From Muraenolepis orangiensis (Eukaryota; Chordata; Actinopteri; Gadiformes; Muraenolepididae): a stretch of 64,000 bases of DNA. Below the pieces are notes generated by a model. The model worked only from the letters and a program-made list of their open reading frames with translations. It ran no database searches and was not told where the DNA came from. Where the stretch lies: positions 9,529,072 to 9,593,071 of the forward strand of contig CM051000.1 in NCBI GenBank assembly GCA_027704905.1, in the 5' to 3' direction. Positions 11,084 through 22,931 of this stretch are shown piece after piece (the stretch's first letter is position 1; each line of letters starts with the position of its first letter). A program made the translations under genes and the position numbers.

Positions 11084-11140
11084 TAGTCCCTTATTGTATG
11101 TGGTGGGCAGGGTTTATATCAACAACTGCAACTATAAGAG
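11084..11140 (+). promoter_or_regulatory. Core promoter of the ZP gene (TATA box and conserved block)
   Basis: TATAAGAG at 11133-11140 lies 54 bp before the start codon. Just upstream, ATAGTCCCTTATTGTATGTG then GTGGG is nearly the same as at the two isolated exon-1 copies (45087-45110, and in reverse at about 48616-48640). Conservation across paralogues whose surrounding sequence has changed suggests the block is functional. The initiator and true transcription start are not known. Confidence 0.65.
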
Positions 11141-11186
11141 CTACTAAATCCTGTACCCTGAAGGAGAGAGTTGAGGTCCAGGCACC

Positions 11187-14100
11187 ATGGCTTCCTACTT
11201 GGTGTTCTCAGTCCAGTGGTTCCTGCTGATCTCAGTTACATCTGCATCACACTTCTATGGAGGCACTATGAGATTTGTTCCCAAAGGAAGAAACCCGGAA
11301 GGGTCACTTCAGGTAAGAATTCACAAGCCATAACCAACCAACCAACCAATCGTCAAAATGTAATGAAAATAAGTAATATTTGTTATATATTTGATTGTAT
11401 ATATGCATTGGTTTAACAAATGGTCAACGTTTTGACCAATCAAAACGTTATTTGTGATCAGGAATCTATGTCACTTCCAACATTGTCATTTTATTGCCCT
11501 TTTTGTAAGCCAACTGTTTTTTTTAATGAACTGTACAAGGCAACTGTTTTAATATTGAGAATTTGTTGAAGGAATTTGTTGCTATGTATTTCACATATTC
11601 ATATTCACCGGAGCAGGCGGCATCACCCACCAAGAACACGATCGTTTTTGAGTACCTTGGACATTCATAAGAGCTTACTTGAAAAAAACAACCTTGAATA
11701 TATTAAAATATTCTGCATCTTTTGATTTCATTTATTCAATTTTTTCAGAATGAATGTGTGTGTTTTTAATGTGGTGTGTATGGACCCTTGTGTTGGTTTC
11801 TGTATTATGCTTCCAAATGTTTATGTTGGTATGTCTATAGCTAGTCTGTAATTGTTTCATGAATGCAAAAACAATATACATAAAAAATACAAACCAGGTA
11901 GTCCAGCTTATTTCCAGTAAAACCTGTGATTGGCTGTGATTGTGAAGTTAAAACACAATTAACATTGAGGTCTTCTTCACAGGTGGATCTACATTTCAGA
12001 CAAACCTACAGACACTGCAGTAATTATTTAGATTGGAGATGTTTGAGTGGTAACTGTGGCAGCACATACGGATCAGAGAGGGGTGTTATAGACAGCAGTA
12101 CTCAGTCAGAATCCTGGTGTGAAACAGAAATAGTGGAGTCAAGATATTTCCCAAGTGATGAACCGTTTGAAATGAGGTGAGGCTGATGAAATATATTTAG
12201 GTTTTTAGGTATTTATCATTTAACCCTAATAAATCAAAATGCATTATAAGAGTGTAACGGCTATTTTGCTGTAATGTTGTCTCTATATACTAGGAAGGCT
12301 AGCTGCTGTTGGATTTACAATGTTAATGGCCTGGGGTCCTGGAGACTATGGACACACATCGACTTGAGGATGAGATCTGATACCTGGCTGCCAAATAACT
12401 CTCCAAATAATGCTATTCTGCCCTTCCTGAGGTACGTCTTTCACATATCCTGAGCTATGGCCCATCACACATCAATCCAAACACAATCTGAATTAATCAA
12501 GGTGAATTATTAGTTTCCTTAAATGACGAAAAATATGTGTCCTTTTTTGTATTTAAGTTGTATTGATTTCACTCTTTGTGAACAGTGACTCACTTTTCAC
12601 AAAGAGTGAATTCAATACAACTTGACTTTGGAGGAGTTGCAATGGTGTATTTTACCCTGACGGCCATTAACTTAACACTTACAGAAACACAATACATAGA
12701 CAGAAAGATAAAATAAATCCTAAAAACGAATGAGTTATGATTCAAAATACAGTAATAATAATGAGAATAATAATGATTCAAGCTGCTTGCAGCTTCAATA
12801 GGTATTCAACCCACACAGAGCCTACGCCACAAACCACAGCGACCGCCAACCCCGGCAATCGCAACAATTATTATGACAATTATACCGTTTTTGTACATCT
12901 CAAACAAAATTGCATTTACTTTTTAAAACAGACACATCCATAGAGCATTTGTCTGATTTTGTTATTTATTTTTGCGTCAGTGGTAATTTCGAATTTGATT
13001 TCTGAAGTGTTCCCGAAACTTTGACTGCACGGAAACATATATCAAGATGGACGTCATAGACCCAAGAGGCAAAATAATTTTGGAATGTCAAATAATGTCT
13101 ATATACTTAGTTGTAATGTGAGGGTGACAGGGCTGAGTTAAAATAATTGTATTTATAATAGTAATAATAATTCTTTGGAGACCTGCTTACCGGAAATCAG
13201 GGCCTGAGTTATAGGCACTAACAATAGGTAACCACAGACACTGTTAAGGCTGTTGGTTAGAGACCCAAAAGCATGACTCAGGACACGGAAGTAAAAAAAA
13301 CAAGTGCAGTTTATTTGTTATACGTTTGCCTTCAAATTAACAATTGTTCACAAAGTCCAAAAACTCAGAAGATAAATGATAAATGATCAAAACAAAAATA
13401 TCCAGAATTGAGTTCCAGCGTCAAGGGGAATCTGAGGCAGGTAGACCGGCAGACGGGGTAGGCACCACACCAAGCTAACGGGCTAACACTGTAGGTATGG
13501 CACAAACTGGAAATTAATAGGAGTGAAGACCAGGCTATTGTACAGAGTTGAATGGTGTTTGGGATCAGGTGTGGTGATGAGGAACAGGTACGCGTCGTTC
13601 ACTGCCCAATGCGCTGGTGGGCAGTGTGCGCCGATGTGCCAGGAGACGTAGAGTGGGTGTGATGTGAAGGCGGAGAGGAGGAGCCACAACAGATACTGAA
13701 TACCTAATAATACAAATAATAATAATAATCACAATGACAATTATGTGTATTCCTATAACTGTTAATTGTAATTTCTGTACTTAATATTAGAGTTCCTTCA
13801 AACTGCCCAAGAGCATACCATCTAATGACAGCTGACCCTGATGGCGATCAAGTTATATGCAGATACGGAACCATCCTTAACAGAGAATGCGCAACATGCA
13901 ATCAACCCTATGGTTTCTACCTGGATGAGGTTGGTAAAAACACACCTTACTCAACACCACGTTTACTAACTTTTGTTGTTGGTGTTTTCTTCCCCTAATC
14001 TAACCTATTCATATGCATTCAGGGCAATTGCATCCTACACTACAGTGTCACAGCATACAAAGGGGTGTATGGGTTTGAGTTGGTAGTGGAAGACTTTCCA

Positions 14101-17100
14101 AGAACCACTATCACTTTGACCTCCGCAAATGGAACTCAAACGTCTAGGTCTCCCTTGACTGGACAGAGAAGGAAACGTTCAATAATTGCCATAACTACCT
14201 TGTACCCATTGATAGCTGTTAACTATACCAACACAGCTCCAACCATCCCCACATTCCCTATCAGCCGTGGGTGGTGGTGGTCAACTCCAGCTCCAACCAT
14301 CCCCACAACCACAAGTTCATCCGGTATCACAACCACCCCTACCACCCCTGGGTGGTGGTGGTCAACTCCAGCTCCACCCAACTCAACTACCCCTATCAGC
14401 CGTGGGTGGTGGTGGTCAACTCCAGCTCCAACCATCCCCACAACCACAAGTTCATCCGGTATCACAACCACCCCCACCCCCCCTTGGTGGTGGTGGTCAA
14501 CTCCAGCTCCAACCATCCCCACAACCACAAGTTCATCCGGTATCACAACCACCCCTACCACCCCTTGGTGGTGGTGGTCAACTCCAGCTCCATCAACCAC
14601 CTCCCCCACAACTCCATCTCTAACCATCCCCACAACCACAAGTTCATCCGGTATCACAACCACCCCTACCACCCCTTGGTGGTGGTGGTCAACTCCAGCT
14701 CCACCCAACTCAACTACCCCTATCAGCCGTGGGTGGTGGTGGTCAACTCCAGCTCCAACCATCCCCACAACCACAAGTTCATCCGGTATCACAACCACCC
14801 CCACCCCCCCTTGGTGGTGGTGGTCAACTCCAGCTCCAACCATCCCCACAACCACAAGTTCATCCGGTATCACAACCACCCCCCCTTGGTGGTGGTGGTG
14901 GCCAACTCCAGCTCCACCAACCACCACCACCCAAACATCCAAAACAACAACAGCTACTACCAGTACAATAGCTCCATGGCGGACCACCACAAGAAGACCG
15001 TATCCTACTCCCCTTAGTAAAGTTCCTCTGCAGTTCTCCCTTCATGGTAAGCAAACAATATGTAGTTTAGTAGGCATTTTAGATTAGACTAGATTCAAAT
15101 GAATTGTCATTGCACAGCACAAGTACAGTACAGCGAAAATAATTTGGCATCTAACCAGAGTGCAAATGTTGCAGTAAAGTGCATGGTAATATATAATGTA
15201 CAGTTGTTGAATAATATGTTTCACATGCCCTGTAGCTGTACAACATATTGCATGCTCTGGAAACTAAAATATTTATACCAAAACTGTAGTGGATTCAGCT
15301 GCTCCGTCCTGCAATGAAGGAGAGTACTTGCCTGGGTTTGTTCACCCAACACCCATTCATGGATATCATCTTAAAGCTCAAGTCAACCAAGAATTTGAAA
15401 TGAAGATCAAAGCACAAGCGTCACGTTCATCGTAAGTACATTTGGCAGCTGACAATCTTACATATCAATCAAGCTCATTCAAGTCATTCATAGGTACTCA
15501 AGTATTACCAACAACTTCATAATCTAAAAAGTTATTTATTTTGTTTTAATACAGAGTAAGGGATATAATCTTCAGTGGACCCCTGAATACCACCAAGTAC
15601 ACTATCGCACTGGGAGAGTTCTACATTAGGTGGACCCCGAATCAAGACCACCTTGGAGAACAGGTTCCAATTTGCTTTGTTGTTGAAGCAGCTTATTTGT
15701 AAGTATCTTTAATACTCTAACCACACTTCTATTATAATCCATTAATTAGCAGATTTTTAACCAGCTTGTACCATTACAATGTGGGTAATATATGCAAATA
15801 AACAATGATAAATTCTCCACCATTTTACCAGCATTCAGTTGAGCAAATTAAGGGCTGTTGTTCCAACTGTTTATAAACACCCAATTTATATTAATTTGTG
15901 CCTTTCTACTGCATAGAAAGCTCTGTCTTAGAAAAAGCCATACTTATATATAATAATACAATTATGTATTATAAAAACATAATTTTTATTATACTACAAT
16001 TTTCAGATATCAGAATTATCAGTCTGAAATGCGATGTGTTGTGGTGGATGTTGAACATGGTGAGTACGGACATTTTTAACATGTGTGACAAAAGTATATT
16101 GGATTTCAATGTATAAGGTAGATAGAGAACATGATAAGATCTAATTAATTTCAAACAAAACATCCATTACTGTTGACAGCTATGTTGTTATACAAAGTTA
16201 TACAGCTGATAAAAATCTCGATTTTTTTATTTGTCATTTGAAGAGCCATTTATAGCCATATATATATTAAGTATGTTTGCAATCAAGGAAAAGGAATATT
16301 CCTGGACCCTATTTTCCCATCATTTTTGGTCTAAGTGACACATGTTTTAATTGGTCCAGCATTGAGCGAGAGCCCTTGACCCGTCAGCAGAAAAACATCT
16401 GCTTTGAGGCAGCAGCGCCCTGTCAATGTATGTCCTCTAAAGGTGCTTGTTATTGTCACTGACAGGCTCAGATTGTTTTTATAAGTGTCTCATGACATAC
16501 AAAGAAATACAACTTTTTCATTACATTTAGCTTGATGCGGTCTGTTTGTTAATGTCTCAACAACTCAGATTGAGCGAGACTCCGGAGTTGAGCAAGACTT
16601 CTCCTTGAGCGAGACTTGGTGTGTAGGGGATCCTTTCCATAAAGTTGTCTGACACTTATAATAACAATCTGAGTCTGTAAGTGGCAAAAAACAGCACTTT
16701 TAGGGGACATACATTAGCAGATGCAATTTCCCCCGAAAGGTTACATTGCAAATGTTTTGTGGCTTGTGGCTGAAGCGCTCTTGCTCAATAGTGGACCAAT
16801 TTCAAAAATGTGTTAGACCCCAAATTATGGGAATTTAGGGTCCAGGTTGAAAAATACCATAGTTATATTTTAACTTCTACAAATGTCACACCAGTTAAAG
16901 CCCACGTGATCTGCAATGAAACCTCAATGACAGTCGAGTTGGATAAGTCCTCATTCAATGGGCTGAGCGAGGATCATCTGAGGCTAAATGATCCCAGCGA
17001 CACTGCAGTCTGCAGTCTACACTCCAATAGCACTCATGTCATTGGTGTCATCCCTCTCAATGCATGTGGTACTCAGATTGAGGTAATGCAAATATTATGG

Positions 17101-18947
17101 TGTCATCTTCTGTCATGCTTCTATTATACCATGGCCACTTGCAATTCGTTCAAATATAAGGCTGTTGTGTATTCATATTTTTGACCAGAGAAACACATGG
17201 GTCTGACTAATACCTCAGACACAGTCTGGCACAATAGCTGGTATGAGATTCATATGGAATGAAAATGCTGTCTAAAATATAGTCCCATCAGTCAGTATAC
17301 TATATAGACTATGTGCGATTTCCAAAACTGAATAAATACTGCACATACAGTATACACACAATAATGTTAATGCATCTTGTTGCAACTAAGATATTCATGG
17401 AAATAGTTTTGCAACAGCAGTCACAAATTCCAGATGCATTTTTAAGCTACTAGCACAATGTCAGTGAGCCAGCGCACGAGAAAGGCCTTTTGTACGGCAA
17501 AGCCCTTTGTGCCAGAAAGCCTTTTCTGTCAGAAAGAAACATTTACATTATAAAAGAGAGAGTTGGCAACGCTAGGGTCAGCAGATTTACCAATGCCAAA
17601 GTAGCTACAGTTTGAGGCCGTTTTCAGCAAGATGGTATTATCTTAAGACTTTGAAGGCAAGTTCAAGTTACTAGTATTGACCTCTACCGCCTAGCATTTT
17701 CACTGGCCATGTTATAAAATAGATCATATAGTATGTGGCAAATGGATGTCTGGATATCCCCAGATCTGCTGATCTGGTTACCCTCATTGGTTTTGTTCAT
17801 GTAACTTAATGTTAGTGTTCTTGATCTACAGGAAGATGAACATAACCTTATCTTCAAGAATGAGCTCACCACCTTTGGGGATGTCAGGGACATCATTACC
17901 AGGCAACATCTGTTGGAGTTTGGGTTTTTCTGCCAGTACCCAAAGCGTGGAAATGTAACCCTGGGGTTCACTGTGCACAGGAACAAAACAACACTAACAG
18001 AGAGAGGCTTTGGGGAATTCACCTATAACTTTGAGTTCTACCCAGACAACCTCTTTGGCACAATGGTCAATCCCAGTTTGTACCCACTGGTGTATGACAT
18101 TGGAGACAAGATTTATATGCAGATAAAAGCCATTTCTTCAGTTAATAACACAGAGCTGTTTGTGGAGTCCTGCAGAGCTTCGCCTTACGATAACCCTAAT
18201 TACCAGTCTACCTACTCCATCATAGAGAACGGGTAAACAACCGTCCTACCAATGACTGCTCATAATATTCTTGATGTAAGGCATGTAAATGTCTATTTAT
18301 TTAATGTTTATTTATTTAAACTAGGTGTACAGTGGACCCCACTGTTGTCATCTATTCCCAAAGTCCGAATAAACAGTTTCAGTTTTCAATCGATGCCTTC
18401 AAATTCATAGGATTACATGACCAGGTAAACCTGAATGAATTCAACCAAGTAAATAAATAAATTAACTGCAGTGTAGTCATGTATTGACAGGATTTGTGAT
18501 TATGACTCAGGTGTACATCAGCTGTTCCGTACTTCTATGTGAGATTGGGAACCCCAACACCAGATGCTCCAAGGGATGTGTGACATCCAACCAGCAGTTA
18601 GGGCGGATCAAGAGGGCGGCTGTTATTGAAACAGGAGTGCACTTCATTTCCCAGGGTCCTTTGCGTTTGCGAAGCACACCAGCAAGCGATAAGAGAGGTA
18701 ATGTTGAAATTGTCAAATTGTGGCAATACATTGCAAACAACACTTTTAATTCACATGACTTGGTAGAATATATGCACATTAAACAGTTTTGCATGTATTT
18801 GCTCTAGTAACCGGCCTGAATCTCAACTTGGCCTTCATCGCTGGATGCCTTCTAGCAGCGGTTGCCATGATCTGTGGAGTGGTAATGATTCACAAATTCA
18901 AGAGGATTGCTGTTCAATATCAGCCTTTGCCAACAACAGAGCAATAA
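11187..18947 (+). CDS. ZP-domain membrane protein with W/T/P-rich stalk (13 exons, 991 aa)
   Basis: Exons: 11187-11312, 11983-12176, 12294-12431, 13791-13929, 14023-15046, 15290-15431, 15555-15698, 16007-16059, 16895-17082, 17832-18232, 18325-18424, 18511-18697, 18808-18947. All junctions are GT-AG, and the total of 2976 nt is in frame. Start: gcaccATGg, then signal peptide MASYLVFSVQWFLLISVTSA. Residues about 43-225 are Cys-rich. RRKR (248-251) is a furin-like site. Residues about 273-497 form the tryptophan/Thr-Pro array. The ZP module spans about 655-910 (starting near VICNETSMTVELD), then RIKR (915-918), a helix (about 953-973) and an 18-residue tail. ZP proteins polymerise after cleavage at such a site; egg coat, mucosal or other epithelial use is possible. 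I do not recognise the orthologue. The exon 9 acceptor is the least certain junction. Confidence 0.9.
12555..12623. repeat. 28-bp near-perfect inverted repeat in intron 3
   Basis: Arms 12555-12582 and 12596-12623 are reverse complements with one mismatch (ATTT against ATTC), separated by a 13-nt loop. It lies 124 bp downstream of exon 3. It could be a palindrome from a lost transposon or a strong RNA hairpin in the pre-mRNA. Confidence 0.85.
13251..13690 (-). mobile_element. Solo-LTR-like element in intron 3
   Basis: TGTTGGTTAGAGACCCAAAA, then a stretch with TTTATTTG (a polyadenylation signal in reverse), resembles the ends of other LTRs here (5594, 50815, 60876). The copy recurs at about 24007-24440 in the tandem duplicate, so it was inserted before the duplication. 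No internal coding region is seen. The classification is by shared end structure only. Confidence 0.5.
14242..14916 (+). repeat. In-frame W/T/P-rich coding repeat array, nine units
   Basis: Units of 18 residues (PNSTTPISRG type), 26-27 residues (beginning TIPTTTSSSG) and 37 residues (STTSPTTPSL plus the 27-mer) each end in a tryptophan tract followed by STPAP or PTPAP. There are nine tracts: four WWW after Gly, four WWWW and one WWWWW. All unit lengths are multiples of three. The DNA lacks stops in all three plus frames and at least one minus frame over most of the array, which explains the large shadow frames here. Confidence 0.95.
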
Positions 18948-19227
18948 GATATATAAGTGAAGACGTCAGACCACATTCTATCTTTCCCAGAATAAGTTTA
19001 TGAGCAGACTTGGCAATCTATAATCAATATATATTTTTTACATTTTCTGGGCAGGATATTGTTAGTGGATGCAGTGGATATGTCCCTCTGTAATATCTTA
19101 TCATTATTTTACATTTTAAGATCCTGATCACTTTAAACTATGTAACACTTTCCCAATATTGATGTTCTCGAGTTGCCTCACACCTGCTACCATACATACA
19201 AATACGAAAGTTATAATATTTTCATTG

Positions 19228-19244
19228 AATAAAGCTTGAATAAA
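19228..19244 (+). promoter_or_regulatory. Polyadenylation signals of the ZP gene
   Basis: Two AATAAA hexamers (19228-19233 and 19239-19244) lie about 280 bp after the stop codon. The same pair is at 30080-30096 in the second copy. Confidence 0.6.
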
Positions 19245-19249
19245 ATGTC

Positions 19250-20930
19250 CATGGAGGGTGGTGATTATGATAGAGCTGAGATGTAAGGCTATAGATCTCA
19301 ATTGTATTTATTTCATGTTGCACAAGCTCTGGGTAATGATGGAAATTTTAACATGAATGACATGAAGACAAGCGTCTGGAATGAATTTCCGCCGCAGATT
19401 AGCTCGACTCACTCACCTGCAACTCTGTACTAATAGTTGCATATTGTTCTGCTCGTGTTTTATAAAATAATAATTACATGTATAGTTGTAAATATATATA
19501 GAAACACTTAGCTACTTATTCATGGACGAAATTCAGCACTGAATCCCCCAAAAGTGTAAGCAAAAAGAAAAATAATTACAATTGAAGAATGAGTAAAAAG
19601 TACATTCCTTTCTTTAATTTGTTATATAAAATGCAACAAGTGCAGATTGTTTCTATTAATTACTAGGTATTACCATCTAATCAATGCATAGATAAACTGA
19701 GAGAAAATATGTTAGAGTACTGATCAAATGAGTAACCAAGCCTTTTACCGGTCTAGTAAATGTAACTGCCTAAAGTCAAATGAGCACAATCTCAATATTA
19801 ATGTGAAATTTCATATTGTCTAATTAATAATTGATTGAAACGTTTTATTACAAAAATTAATAAATCTATATTAATTGAATATATTAATACAAATTCCAAC
19901 AAAGAAAGTTCCTCCTCGAGGAGCACCCTAACTTCCTGCGAGTATGATTCAATGTGCACTACTAAAAGTCTAACATTTACATTGTTTTGTATATTGAGTG
20001 AATTTGATTATAGCCTTCGTAACTATTACGTTACCATTGACAATTAGACGGCTCGATGTCTGGTCAATGTAACATAATAAGGAGACGGTAGCCAAAGTAA
20101 TCAACAAAGAATATTTAATTAATAATTACCATGGTTGAACAAAGGAAATATAAAGTAACGACAGACAAGAACACATAATTGCACAGACAGGATCAGCAAC
20201 CAGACAAAGGGGAAGACAGAATACTTATACATGAGGGAATGACGAGACGAGACACACCTGGGTTGATTACAAATGGGTACACCTGGAAGGGAAAACGATA
20301 AGGACTACAAAACCATGACAGAGAACTACAGCTAGACATGACACATCACACTAGGAGCGCCTGATCAGGGCACAAACACATAACAGTAACAATGTAGTAT
20401 ACAACAATGTAGTATACATTGTTACATTAAAGGTCCTTGTCAGTGGTTATATTTCATACTTTATTTACTAAAATACTATTGCTTCAAGGCATCTGCATAA
20501 GCATCAGTGCAGAATATTCCCTCTAGATTGAATACTATATATTATATATTATTTTCTCTAATCTGAAATTGTTACATGTCATTTTATTTGCCATGTATGC
20601 AAAATTAATTGAGGTAGCATTAATTGATTAAAAGTCAGAGGGTTCACTAGACCAAGGGTTCAGTAGTTTGAGGGTTCACTCATCCTAGGGTTCAGTATTC
20701 AGTATATATCAGTATTTCTCAAACAGGGCTTCCGCAAAATAATTAGATGTAAATAAATAATAAAATTGTGCTGTATCAATAAAAAAATGCATATCTACAA
20801 ATGGGTCCCATCGGCGCCAATGAAACAATCACACAGTGTTGATTAGTCACACCCATGTTAGCTTTGGGCCAATATAAACTCTAATGTGATTGCGACACAT
20901 CACATCAGTTATGAATCACTCAATTCACTC
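19250..20930. other. Intergenic; possible LTR-like segment at about 20080-20395
   Basis: Mostly AT-rich. Near 20140-20395 a denser stretch with ATTACCATGGTTGAACAAAG and GACACACCTGGGTTGATTAC ends in AACACATAACAGT. Read in reverse this begins TGTTATGTG like an LTR. No coding sequence recognised. At 20640-20700 there are several short GGGTTCA(C/G)T repeats. Confidence 0.35.
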
Positions 20931-20939
20931 GCATAACAA

Positions 20940-21437
20940 GACTTCAAAAAGGAGGCCTTCTGGGCTATGTTATCCCGGGAGACTCCGGACTCGGTTACAA
21001 GGTATCGAGAGTCCAAGAGGAAAGCAGTATTAACCGTAGCAAAGGCAAAGCCGGCAGTCGGCACCAAAGCGATTCTGGTATACTGTCTGGCGCCTCAGGA
21101 GGGGAAAGCAGGAATCCATCCAAGCTGTTTACATTAAGGGTTGAACACTCCTCAACTGAGGAGGTAATCAGGCGGTGGAAGGAGCACTTTGAGGAACGCC
21201 TCAACCCAACTAACCCATCCTCTACAGTAGAGGCAGAGCTGGAGGATGATGGGCGGCAAACTAAATGTTGTCAAACAACTGTCATGGATGACACGTCTTT
21301 TCAACATTGCGTTTAAGTCTGGGATTGTACCTAAGGAGTGGCAGATGGGGACGATGGAGCCTGAGATGGGGAGCAGCTGGAGCTGCTACCTCTGCGACCC
21401 AATCCCCAATAAGCGGTAGACGATGGATGGATGGACA
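20940..21437 (+). mobile_element. RTE/Rex3-like LINE fragment, internally deleted
   Basis: The plus frame gives YRESKRKAVLTVAKAKA, then EEVIRRWKEHFEERLNPTNP, the linker between endonuclease and RT in this family. The following sequence jumps to the very 3' end, which translates like the C-terminus at 50050, with a GATGGATGGATGG tail near 21423-21434. RT itself is missing. A copy is at 31793-32290. Confidence 0.65.
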
Positions 21438-21439
21438 AG

Positions 21440-21759
21440 CATTTGGCAACCATCAAGTTATTAATGGGTGTATAATGTAGATTGCCGGTAGATTAGATTC
21501 CCCCTTATGTAGTTTAGGTGGTGGTGATGACTATGGATGGAATTCCTTGACCCTGGAGGATGCCATCTCTTTCTTCGTAGACAGGTGGAGCCTATGGTCC
21601 TGGGGGGATGGAGAGCTGTAATGAATACAACAGATGAGCATGAATGAGAGATGTGTATATAAATGACATGTTAACGGGGTGAGAATATGGTCCTCCTGAT
21701 TCAAATTTTGCTTTAGCTCCATTTTTAGGTGCTTAAAAATAAAATGTCTCACACTTTTT
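21440..21759. other. Short intergenic stretch, no gene recognised
   Basis: No domain recognised. It may be the 3' flank or UTR of the adjacent minus-strand L1-like fragment. Confidence 0.35.
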
Positions 21760-22931
21760 GTTATGGTCCTGGAAACACAAAATTAGTTGGGAGATCACCA
21801 CCTCTGAGGATGACTGGGACTAAAATAATATTGAGGAGGCGGCAAATATTAGAAAAGTAATGGCAATTTTTCATAAATCCTGTTTGATCTGGGGATATAA
21901 TCTTTGATAGGGCAGGTTCCAATCTACGTGCTAAGGCTTTAGTCAAGATCTTGTAGTCGTTATTTAAAAGTGAGATAGGCCTGTACGAACTGCACTCACA
22001 GCTGTCTTTGTTTGGCTTTAATATTACATTTATAGAGGCCTCCGTGAGGGTTTAAGGTAATGTTCCTAAATTATCTAGAGAATCATTGTACATTTTAAGA
22101 AGGAGGGGCTTCTCAGCTTCTCAACAAATGTTTTATAAAATTGTATATGATAACAATCTGGCCCTGGGGCCTTGCCACTTTGTATAACTTTAATTGCTTC
22201 AATAATTTCACAAATTGGCAGGGGACGATCCATCCGGCTCACCTGATCAGAAGTGATACACGGGAATTTAAGGTTATTGAGAAACATGCCTGTATTGTCG
22301 CTAGGGGCTCAGAGGTATATAACTTGGAATACACATTTTTAAAGGTATCATTAATGACAGATGGGGTGACTGTAATCTCGCCTGACAGGTTCTTATTTGT
22401 TTAATCTGTTGGGATGCCGCTTGGCTCTTAATTTGGTGCGCCAAAAGTCACCATGTTCATAGAGAAAGCCTCGTGAACGTAAAAGCAATTTTTCAGTTTC
22501 TTGTTTTGTGAGAAAATTGTAGTTCATCTGAAGGATTTGTCTTTCTTTTTCAAGCTCGACGGCGATATTGATAGCTTGCTATCCAGATCCTTTATGCTTT
22601 CCATAAACGTATTGTGTGCTTGTTTTTCCCGATTTTTTCGTCCTGCAGATTTGGATATGATCTCTCCCCTGATAACCACCTTTAATGTTTCCCAGAGAGA
22701 GAAGAGATGGAGATATGTCATTTGACAGAGTTATTGTTAATTAGGAACTTATCAATTGCTGTTGAGATTGTTGTGAGGAATGCATCATCATTTAGTAGTG
22801 TACAATTCAACCGCCAGGGGGGCAAGTTTTTTGTAATGGCATGAAGGAATGGTCAAATTGCAGGGGCGTGTTGTCTGAAATTACTATGGTCGAGTATTCT
22901 ACATTACTGATAGCCGACAATGAAAATGTCT
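21760..22931 (-). mobile_element. L1-like LINE ORF2 fragment, cut by the assembly gap
   Basis: Minus-strand frames read TKALARRLEPALSKIISPDQ then TGFMKN, and upstream EIIEAIKVIQSGKAPGPDCY. These are the RT N-terminal blocks of the L1/Tx1 group. Several stops and frameshifts are present. Near 22850-22930 the frame turns to endonuclease C-terminal sequence before the N run. The complete form is at 32613-33835. Confidence 0.7.

Larger units (their letters stand above)
13201..22931. repeat. Tandem duplication, first copy
   Basis: From GCCTGAGTTATAGGCACT at 13201 to the gap, the sequence matches 23932-33785. The offset moves from 10751 before the exon 5 array to about 10854, 10848, 10840, 10844, 10852 and 10853 further on because of small indels. 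Identity is very high by eye, with scattered substitutions; a percentage was not computed. Confidence 0.95.

Noticed and set aside
13483..13689. 68-aa minus frame conserved in both tandem copies (also at 24234-24440)
   Set aside because: Conservation is explained by the recent duplication. It lies in an LTR-like repeat and shows no domain.
14242..14916. Regular direct repeats suggesting a CRISPR-like array
   Set aside because: Units are contiguous, in frame with a spliced eukaryotic gene, and there are no unique spacers.
14223..14990. Long minus-strand open frame (255 aa) opposite ZP exon 5, and the 312-aa counterpart at 24974-25912
   Set aside because: It is explained by repeat composition. 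It has no independent start context, no splice support and consists only of reverse-translated array.
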